64,000 nt of DNA. Origin: Altererythrobacter epoxidivorans (lineage in GTDB: Bacteria; Pseudomonadota; Alphaproteobacteria; Sphingomonadales; Sphingomonadaceae). The translations under genes and the position numbers were made by a program. Below are positions 58,518 through 64,000 of this stretch, in pieces; within the stretch, counting starts at the first letter, position 1; every line of letters starts with the position of its first letter. The notes under the pieces were generated by a model that was not told the origin of the DNA, did no database searches, and was given only the letters and a program-made list of their open reading frames with translations. The stretch covers positions 2,325,501-2,389,500 of the forward strand of contig NZ_CP012669.1 in assembly GCF_001281485.1 (NCBI RefSeq), given 5' to 3'.

Positions 58518-58635
58518 GTGCGGGCGCCTTTTGCACATGCGGGCGCGCACCGGAAGAGCGGTGTCGATCAATCGGGCATTTCGGGAAGCTGACACCGGCG
58601 CCTCCCGAAACCGTCCTGGGTCCCGGGGGCCGGTG
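58518..58635 (-). promoter_or_regulatory. Attenuator-like alternative hairpins before thrS
   Basis: On the minus strand, CACCGGC (58635-58629) can pair with GCCGGTG (58599-58593); the same partner overlaps CGGTGTC (58597-58591), which pairs with GACACCG (58565-58559). TTTCGGGA (58610-58603) pairs with TCCCGAAA (58586-58579), and GTGCGCGCC (58550-58542) with the GC-rich segment 58528-58518, 19 nt before the start codon. The pairings exclude one another. A ribosome at the leader stop would cover the first arm, while a stall in the Thr run would leave it free. No T-run follows any stem. Confidence 0.6.
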
Positions 58636-58643
58636 GCTGACGC

Positions 58644-58715
58644 TTAGCGCGCGACCATCCGCCCCCGGAAACCCGAGGTGGTAGTGGTCGTGGTGGTAGT
58701 CAGCTTGCTGGCCAT
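58644..58715 (-). CDS. Threonine-rich leader peptide of thrS
   Basis: A 23-residue frame, M-A-S-K-L, then eight Thr codons in a row (ACT ACC ACC ACG ACC ACT ACC ACC, 58700-58677), then SGFRGRMVAR and TAA. An in-frame ATG at 58724 would add three residues. The Thr run, its distance to the following hairpins, and its place just ahead of thrS match an amino-acid leader peptide as in the E. coli thr operon. No strong ribosome site is visible. It is too short to be found by length alone, and conservation in relatives would decide it. Confidence 0.75.
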   Translation of the reverse strand: MASKLTTTTTTTTSGFRGRMVAR

Positions 58716-58800
58716 GCAGCCCATATAGCGAGCGCGTGTTGCGATGTCATTACCCACGGATGGTCCCGCCCGTGCTGGAAAGTGTGCTGCTCATTATGGA

Positions 58801-58870
58801 AAGCATGCTTGACAATGCCCGCGAATCATGACAAACACCCTTTACATCAAGAAAAGGACACTTGTCATGA
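58801..58870. promoter_or_regulatory. Palindrome and inverted repeat ahead of the XRE operon
   Basis: AAGCATGCTT (58801-58810) is self-complementary. TCATGACAA (58826-58834) and TTGTCATGA (58862-58870) are a perfect 9-bp inverted repeat 27 nt apart, the second over the start codon of the first gene; TTGACAA (58809-58815) is a third related half-site. They could be operators for the XRE protein encoded downstream. Confidence 0.5.
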
Positions 58871-59052
58871 AACAATACCGTGCCCCGCTGCTGTTCGCCT
58901 TCGCCATGATCGCGATCGCCTTGCTGGCAGTATTCGAAATCGTGCCCGAAGAGGTGGCGCAGTTCTCTCCGTTTCTGCTCCTCGCCCTCTTTCCCACTGT
59001 CTGGCTGCGTCGCAGCTGCGCCTGCAATCCTGTAAAGGGAGAAAGCGCATGA
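58867..59052 (+). CDS. Small membrane protein, first gene of XRE operon
   Basis: 61 residues from ATG 58867, with AAGGA about 8 nt upstream; GTC/ATG at 58828 would extend into the repeat region. Two hydrophobic segments (PLLFAFAMIAIALLAVFEIV and FSPFLLLALFPTVWL) and two Cys residues near the C-terminus (SCAC) are seen. No family recognised. Its stop overlaps the next start (ATGA). It forms a three-gene unit with a membrane protein and an XRE regulator. Confidence 0.72.
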   Translation: MKQYRAPLLFAFAMIAIALLAVFEIVPEEVAQFSPFLLLALFPTVWLRRSCACNPVKGESA

Positions 59053-59654
59053 CCGGGGCCGCGAAACTTCCGCTGCGGCAGCGTCCGGCGTTCTGGGGCA
59101 CGATGATGTTCATCAGCTTCGGCATCATCTCTGCCTTGAGGATCAGCGATGCGATCAATTCGACCACCGGCTTCATCCTGATGTCGGCAGCGATGCTGCA
59201 GATCATCCCGTTGACCCGTGCGAGCATGGCGAAACAGAAATCGACCGGCCATCTCAGCCCGGCGATCACCCGCTACACCCGTCGCTTCATGCTCGCGACA
59301 TTCGGCTACATGGCCGGATTGGGTATCGCCGTTTACATCAATGACCGGGTCGAACTCAGCCAGGGCGAAAGCTTCCTGATCGCCCTCCTCCCCGTCATCC
59401 CGATCTTCGGAATGATCTGGTCGATGGCCCGGTACATCGTCGAAGAGGATGACGAGTTCCTGCGCCACCGCGCGATCATGGCCTCGCTCTTCGGTCTGGG
59501 CGTCGTACTGGTGACGGGAACGTTCTGGGGCTTCCTCGAAACCTTCGGAGTCGTGCCGCACCTCGATGCGTGGTGGTGCTTCCCGATCTGGGCGATCGGC
59601 ATGGGGATTTCCCAATGCTGGATGGTCATCCGCGATGGAAAAGGGGGCGACTGA
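59049..59654 (+). CDS. Hypothetical integral membrane protein
   Basis: 201 residues with five or six hydrophobic helices (FWGTMMFISFGIISAL, GFILMSAAMLQIIPL, YMAGLGIAVYI, FLIALLPVIPIFGMIW, and two at the C-terminus) and a charged EEDDEFLRHR loop. No family recognised. It overlaps the preceding small protein and the following HTH gene by 4 and 1 nt, so all three are coupled. Membrane proteins paired with small XRE regulators are common in bacteria, usually of unknown role. Confidence 0.8.
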   Translation: MTGAAKLPLRQRPAFWGTMMFISFGIISALRISDAINSTTGFILMSAAMLQIIPLTRASMAKQKSTGHLSPAITRYTRRFMLATFGYMAGLGIAVYINDRVELSQGESFLIALLPVIPIFGMIWSMARYIVEEDDEFLRHRAIMASLFGLGVVLVTGTFWGFLETFGVVPHLDAWWCFPIWAIGMGISQCWMVIRDGKGGD

Positions 59655-59845
59655 TGAAGAACCGCCTCAAGGTGCTCCGCGCCGAACGCGACTGGAGCCA
59701 GCAGGACCTCGCCGAACGACTGGAAGTCAGCCGGCAGAGCGTCAACGCCATCGAGAAGGGCCGCTACGACCCGTCTCTGCCCCTCGCCTTCAAGATCGCC
59801 GATATTTTCGAACTCGCGATCGAAGACATCTTCCAGCGTGACTGA
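59654..59845 (+). CDS. XRE family HTH regulator, minimal
   Basis: 63 residues, essentially one helix-turn-helix domain: LRAERDWSQQDLAERLEVSRQSVNAIEKGRYDPSLPLAFKIA (residues 8-49). It resembles the small YozG/Cro-type repressors. It starts at the last base of the membrane-protein stop (TGATG). It likely regulates its own operon through the palindromes at 58801-58870, which is inference. Confidence 0.88.
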   Translation: MKNRLKVLRAERDWSQQDLAERLEVSRQSVNAIEKGRYDPSLPLAFKIADIFELAIEDIFQRD

Positions 59846-59871
59846 ATAGTCCGCCTTCAGGGATCAATCCG

Positions 59872-60801
59872 ATGACCAAGACCGATTACCTGCAAATTGC
59901 CCTTCGCCGCCTCGCGATCGTGCTTACTGCAATCGTTGCCATCCATGTCGCGCTGGGCATCCGCCCTGCCTTCGCGGCGGAACCTGCCGAATACGGCCAT
60001 ATCCGCACGGAAATGACGGGCGAGACAGGCCCGGTAATCGTCCTGATCCCGGGCATGTCCACCCCGGCAGAGGTGTGGGACGAAACGGTGGCCCGGTTCG
60101 GCAAGGACAACCGCGTGCTGGTCGTCGAGGTGCGCGGTTTCGACGGTGAGCGCGGGACCGCAAATGAACAGCCCGGCGTCATGGACGGCATCCTTTCAGA
60201 CCTTGCGAAAGATCTGGAGCAGCGCGGAATCGTCGCCGACGCCATGGTCGGTCACAGCTTCGGCGGGCTACTAGCGATGAAATTCGCTCTCACCCGCCCT
60301 GATCTCACCCATCAGGTCATGGTCGTCGATGCCCTGCCATTTTTCGGCACCGTCTTCGATGGGGCAGCGACAGTCGAATCCTCGACGCCTCGCGCTGCGC
60401 AGATGCGCGACATGATGATCCGCCAGGCCGATATCATTCGTGCCGCTCGCGAGACGAGCACCAGCAACACTCCGGCAAACGGCATGGCACTCGATCCCGC
60501 AGCGTCGAAGCAGATCACGCAGTGGTCGATGCAGGCCGAACCGCTGGTGGTTGCCCAGGCGCTATACGAAGATTTCCTGACCGACATGCGCAGCGACATC
60601 GCCAGGATCTCTCCGCCGGTCACCGTGCTCTACATGGCGCACCAGCAGCCTGAACTTGCAACAGAGCGCTACACCACCGATTACTCCGCGCTTGAAACGG
60701 CCCGGCTCGTGCCGGTCGACAGGACCGGGCACTTCATCATGCTCGACCGGCCCGATGCTTTCCAGGCCGAACTCGCCAAGCTGCTGGCCCGGCCCGAATG
60801 A
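59872..60801 (+). CDS. Secreted alpha/beta hydrolase
   Basis: 309 residues with a signal or membrane N-terminus (AIVLTAIVAIHVALGIRPAFA) and a mature alpha/beta hydrolase. The oxyanion strand is VIVLIPGMSTPAEVWD, the nucleophile Ser lies in VGHSFGGLLAM, and RTGHFIMLDRPDAF near the C-terminus should carry the His. Substrate unknown. It starts 26 nt after the XRE gene and may belong to the same transcript; it converges on phoD. Confidence 0.88.
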   Translation: MTKTDYLQIALRRLAIVLTAIVAIHVALGIRPAFAAEPAEYGHIRTEMTGETGPVIVLIPGMSTPAEVWDETVARFGKDNRVLVVEVRGFDGERGTANEQPGVMDGILSDLAKDLEQRGIVADAMVGHSFGGLLAMKFALTRPDLTHQVMVVDALPFFGTVFDGAATVESSTPRAAQMRDMMIRQADIIRAARETSTSNTPANGMALDPAASKQITQWSMQAEPLVVAQALYEDFLTDMRSDIARISPPVTVLYMAHQQPELATERYTTDYSALETARLVPVDRTGHFIMLDRPDAFQAELAKLLARPE

Positions 60802-60804
60802 CCC

Positions 60805-62469
60805 TCAGGCCCTCATCCGGCGGCTGCCTGCAGGGACCTCGATCACCTTGGTCCCTGCAAGCTTCGCCGAGCGGCTCTTCACGCTTTCGCTGAAGCGGAA
60901 TTCGGTGACCGCCTTTTCGGCGGTCAGCTCCAGCCGCAAATATCCCCGCTGGCTGGTATCCACCCACTTCAGCTGCGGATTGGCAGAAACTGCAGCGGCA
61001 GCAAAACTCGCTGGCGGGATCGTCGGCAATGAGGTTTCGAGGCCGGGAGAAGATACCGACTGAACGCCGAATTCGACGCCGACCGCAGCACCATCGAGGT
61101 CGAGATCGAAGGCCCAGGCATTGTGCGAATCCCCGGCAAGGACAAGCAGGTCCGCATCCGCCTGCCGCGCCAGATCGAACACTCGCTTGCGCGCGCCGGG
61201 ATAACCGTCCCAGGAATCCATGCTCGCAGGCAGCCCTGCGGCGCTGGCCATGGCCGAGGCGGTCAGTCTCTTGCGGATGTAGTCGGGCGTGTCTTCTCCC
61301 ATCGCCTGCAACAGGCCGGGCGGGCTTTTCACGCTACCCATCAGCACTTGCTGGACGAGCACCTGCCAGTTCCTGCCCGAAGATTTCGACGCCTTGAGTG
61401 CATCGCCCAGCCATGCCTCCTGTTCGGCGCCAAGCATCTGGCGATCGGGGTCGGACCACGTGTTGTCGCGGAATTTGACCAGAGCGGACTTTGCCTCCTC
61501 AGGCGATGTCGCGCCTTCCAGCACGTCTGCGAGGCTGAATTGTTCTTCGCGTCCTTCGAGCCGGGTCTCCAGCCGGAACAGAGTCGCTAGGTCTCCGATC
61601 TCGTAGGAAGTGTAGGGCTCATCCGAAACCGGCATCCATTCGCGATAGACCTTCAGCGCGGTCCGCTTGCGTAACTCGTAGTCGCCTTCTGTCTCGCTCT
61701 GGTGGTTCTGTGCCCCGCCTTTCCAGCTGTCGTTGGCGACTTCGTGGTCGTCCCAGATGCTTATCATAGGCAGCACCTGGTGGATGCGTCGCAGGTCTGG
61801 ATCGGCCCGGTAGGTCGCATAACGCACTCGGTAATCAGCCAACGTCACAATCTCGTTTTCCGGGAACAACATCCGGTCGGGGTGCGCCTGCTGCGGCGAA
61901 GGATAATTGCCGCGATTGTATTCGTAGATGTAGTCGCCGAGGTGCAAAGCCAGCTCTACATCGTTCGCCAGTGCCGCATGGGCATAAGCGTTGAAATAGC
62001 CGAAGCCAAAGTTGGAGCACGAGAAAACCGCCATGCGGAAACTGGCAACGTCACCTTCGGGCAAGGTCCTCGTCCGCCCGATCTCTGACAGACCCCCGTC
62101 TGGTGCGGTGAAGCGGTAGTAATACCAGCGACCGCCTCGCAGGCCGTCGGCCCAGCTTTTGGCACACCAGTCGTTTTCCGCCTTCGCCAGCGCGCTACCT
62201 TCGGCAACGATTTCGGAAAAATCCTCGTTCTCGCTGACCTGCCAGAGCAGCGCCGTATCTTCCTCTGTAACATAGCGGGTCCAGAGCATGACCTTGTCCG
62301 GGCCGGGCTCCCCGCTTGCCACACCATGCGTGAAGCCGCTTCCGAAACCGCGCGCTGCCTGGGGCGCCGCAGCCAGGGCCGCGCTGGCCGCGCCGAGCTG
62401 GAACAAGCCCCTGCGGCTGAGAGGAAGGGATGGGCGAGCGTGCGTCTGCGGCGGGTCGTTCTTGATCAT
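60805..62469 (-). CDS. phoD: PhoD-type alkaline phosphatase/phosphodiesterase
   Basis: 554 residues from ATG 62469; the longer frame is not needed. The twin-arginine signal SRRGLFQLGAASAALAAA is typical of PhoD, which is exported folded by Tat. FSCSNFGFGYF, HLGDYIYEY, SIWDDHEVANDSW and LVLAGDSHNAWAFDLD are the metal-binding motifs of the family. It releases phosphate from phosphodiesters in the periplasm or outside; phosphate-starvation control is known for homologues, but no PHO box is identified here. Confidence 0.93.
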   Translation of the reverse strand: MIKNDPPQTHARPSLPLSRRGLFQLGAASAALAAAPQAARGFGSGFTHGVASGEPGPDKVMLWTRYVTEEDTALLWQVSENEDFSEIVAEGSALAKAENDWCAKSWADGLRGGRWYYYRFTAPDGGLSEIGRTRTLPEGDVASFRMAVFSCSNFGFGYFNAYAHAALANDVELALHLGDYIYEYNRGNYPSPQQAHPDRMLFPENEIVTLADYRVRYATYRADPDLRRIHQVLPMISIWDDHEVANDSWKGGAQNHQSETEGDYELRKRTALKVYREWMPVSDEPYTSYEIGDLATLFRLETRLEGREEQFSLADVLEGATSPEEAKSALVKFRDNTWSDPDRQMLGAEQEAWLGDALKASKSSGRNWQVLVQQVLMGSVKSPPGLLQAMGEDTPDYIRKRLTASAMASAAGLPASMDSWDGYPGARKRVFDLARQADADLLVLAGDSHNAWAFDLDLDGAAVGVEFGVQSVSSPGLETSLPTIPPASFAAAAVSANPQLKWVDTSQRGYLRLELTAEKAVTEFRFSESVKSRSAKLAGTKVIEVPAGSRRMRA

Positions 62470-62576
62470 AGGACGCCGAATAAGCTGCTCTTGTGCAAGC
62501 AAAATGACAAGCGGATAAACCCCGACCTGCGTCCGCACCCCTTGCCCCGCCCTGCGCGAGACCGCATGTAGCGGGA

Positions 62577-63308
62577 ATGCAGGATCACAGTTTCCACACA
62601 ATGCCAGACGGGCGCCGGATCGCCTATCGGTATGCGAGCGGCGAAGGTCCGGCGATCGTCTTCCTGCCCGGTTACATGTCGGACATGGCGGGCGGCAAGG
62701 CGACCGCACTGATGGATTGGGCCCAGGCGAACGGCCGTTCCTGCCTGCTCCTCGATTATTCCGGCTGCGGTGAAAGCGATGGCGATTTTGCAGACGGCAC
62801 GCTCAGCCGCTGGCGCGAAGAGGCGATCGCGCTGATCGACCAATTCGTCACCGTTCCCGTCATCATCGTCGGATCTTCCATGGGGGGTTGGCTCAACCTC
62901 CTCGTCGCCGAAACGCTGGGGCTCAGGCTCGCCGGGCTGGTCGGTATTGCATCGGCGCCCGATTTCACCGACTGGGGCAGGTCTGAAGCGGACAAGGCGG
63001 CGCTTGTTGCCGGAAAAACGGTTTACGACGAAAACCCCTATGGCCCCGAACCAACGCCCATGCATCCGGGCTTTTTCGCGGACGGGCAGGCCAATCGGCG
63101 GCTTACGTCGACCATTGCGATCGACGCACCGGTCCGCCTCCTGCACGGACAAAAAGACGCCGATGTCCCATGGCAAGTCAGCCTGCAGCTGGCAGAGGCC
63201 TTGCGTTCGGACGATGTACAGGTGACCCTCGTCAAGGATGGCGACCATCGCCTTTCGCGGCACCAGGACATCGCCCTGTTGCTGCGCCTGATAGAGACGA
63301 TCGCCTGA
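62577..63308 (+). CDS. Alpha/beta hydrolase
   Basis: 243 residues with GCGGGA just before the ATG. The fold markers are VFLPGYMSDMAGG, LLLDYSGCGESDGDF, nucleophile in VGSSMGGWLNLL, and DGDHRLSRHQDI carrying the His. Layout fits the ABHD10/palmitoyl-thioesterase-like group of serine hydrolases. No signal peptide. It is divergent from phoD; the TPR-like gene follows 23 nt later. Confidence 0.88.
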   Translation: MQDHSFHTMPDGRRIAYRYASGEGPAIVFLPGYMSDMAGGKATALMDWAQANGRSCLLLDYSGCGESDGDFADGTLSRWREEAIALIDQFVTVPVIIVGSSMGGWLNLLVAETLGLRLAGLVGIASAPDFTDWGRSEADKAALVAGKTVYDENPYGPEPTPMHPGFFADGQANRRLTSTIAIDAPVRLLHGQKDADVPWQVSLQLAEALRSDDVQVTLVKDGDHRLSRHQDIALLLRLIETIA

Positions 63309-63331
63309 AGGCAGGAAAGACCGGAATACCT

Positions 63332-64000
63332 ATGTCGATAAACCTCCTATCGCTCGCGCTCCCGCTGTTGATGCAGGTTGGCCCCGATCCATCTGCAGGC
63401 GCCATTCCAGGGGTGCCCGACGAACTGGCGAACCGGCCGGCTCGTTCGGTGACTCCCGCTGCGGACATCGATCTTTCGCCATGGCTGACCGAATGCCTTT
63501 TGATCATCGACGAAGATCCTGCGCGGGCTCACAGCCGCGCTCAGATCCGCCGTACGCAGACATCGGGCACCGATCGCGTGCTCGCCAATCACTGCCTCGG
63601 CCTCGCATCGACAAGGCTGGAATTATGGAGCGACGCACAGACGGCATTCGTCGCTGCGCGTGACGAGACGCCAGCAAGCGAGCACGCGATGCGCGCGCGG
63701 TTCGGCGCGATGGCAGCCAATTCCGCCTTGGGCGGAGGCGACGCGGCTGCGGCTATCGCCCTGCTGGACAGGGCTGGCAAAGATGCCGAGGCGTCTGCCT
63801 CGCAAGAACTCATCGCCTTCGTCGCGCTTGATCGTGGCCGGGCGCTCGTCGCACTGGACAGGTTGGAGGAGGCCGGTGCCCAGCTGATCGCGGCACGCGA
63901 CGCGCGGCCTGACGATCCGGAGATTCGCTTGCTGCTGGCTACGCTTCTACGCCGCTTGGGCGAACTCGACCCGGCCCAGACGGAAATAGAGGCAGCAGCT
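63332..64000 (+). CDS. TPR-like protein, 3'-truncated
   Basis: The frame from ATG 63332 stays open to the window end (223 codons). A signal-like start (MSINLLSLALPLLMQ) precedes a helical region of TPR-like repeats (ANHCLGLASTRLELWSDAQTAFVAARDE, ALDRGRALVALDRLEEAGAQLIAARDARPDDPE). It probably is an exported repeat protein for protein binding. Its end lies beyond the window. Confidence 0.7.
   Translation, partial: MSINLLSLALPLLMQVGPDPSAGAIPGVPDELANRPARSVTPAADIDLSPWLTECLLIIDEDPARAHSRAQIRRTQTSGTDRVLANHCLGLASTRLELWSDAQTAFVAARDETPASEHAMRARFGAMAANSALGGGDAAAAIALLDRAGKDAEASASQELIAFVALDRGRALVALDRLEEAGAQLIAARDARPDDPEIRLLLATLLRRLGELDPAQTEIEAAA

Noticed and set aside
58809..58814. TTGACA as a -35 box of the XRE operon
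   Set aside because: No TATAAT-like -10 is found 16-18 nt downstream. The sequence is better explained as part of the repeat set.

Overview
The window looks like an ordinary chromosomal segment of a GC-rich alphaproteobacterium, most likely a member of the Erythrobacteraceae/Sphingomonadales (Erythrobacter, Qipengyuania or Altererythrobacter type). This rests on high GC, an NrnC-type small RNase D, the DUF3576 lipoprotein, DUF455 and RHH_4-type proteins, exosortase-A-associated sugar genes, PHA metabolism genes and many acyl-CoA enzymes. I saw no tRNA, rRNA, CRISPR array, transposase or phage gene. Gene density is high, with many ATGA/GTGA overlaps. The taxonomic call is inference from content, not from a marker gene comparison.

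Layout. 1-7.3 kb: two small acidic lipoproteins, then an acyl-CoA catabolic operon (acyl-CoA dehydrogenase, family III CoA-transferase, thiolase, MaoC/FAS1-like hydratase). It converges on a PPK2 kinase, which is divergent from phenylalanine hydroxylase; a third acidic lipoprotein follows. 7.3-18.3 kb: small stress-type membrane protein, UppP, M13 metallopeptidase, ABC exporter, intracellular PHA depolymerase, amino-acid permease, DUF4126 protein, second thiolase and MaoC hydratase. 18.3-22.2 kb: exosortase-A-associated O-ligase and glycosyltransferase, divergently arranged, plus an unknown acidic membrane protein. 22.4-28.5 kb: gltB-gltD glutamate synthase. 28.7-33.98 kb: OprB-type porin, hypothetical, enoyl-CoA hydratase, ung, nrnC, lptC-lptA. 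34.0-40.0 kb: sugar transferase and the leuS-lptE-holA operon, with a DUF3576 lipoprotein. 40.4-44.9 kb: a putative envelope protein behind a structured leader, acetoacetyl-CoA reductase, RHH protein, murA, galU. 45.0-52.8 kb: P450/acyl-CoA synthetase operon, M23 peptidase, and the glnE-bcp-DUF455 operon. 52.9-64 kb: M28 lipoprotein peptidase with an agmatine-deiminase-family enzyme, TauE, thrS, a small XRE-regulated membrane-protein operon, two alpha/beta hydrolases, PhoD and a truncated TPR-like protein.

The most interesting observation is upstream of thrS. On the minus strand (58644-58715) there is a 23-codon peptide with eight consecutive threonine codons. It is followed by mutually exclusive hairpins placed as a ribosome-stalling attenuator would need. 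That gives a thr-leader-type control element on threonyl-tRNA synthetase, and possibly on the tauE gene 3 nt downstream of thrS, rather than on thrABC. The element lacks an obvious U-tract, so the output step (termination, Rho or translation) is open.

Other regulatory candidates are a TGC-N3-GCA palindrome ahead of the PHA depolymerase, a perfect palindrome ahead of acetoacetyl-CoA reductase, inverted repeats ahead of the XRE operon, and a hairpin array in the 3' UTR of the M23 gene that could give a small RNA.
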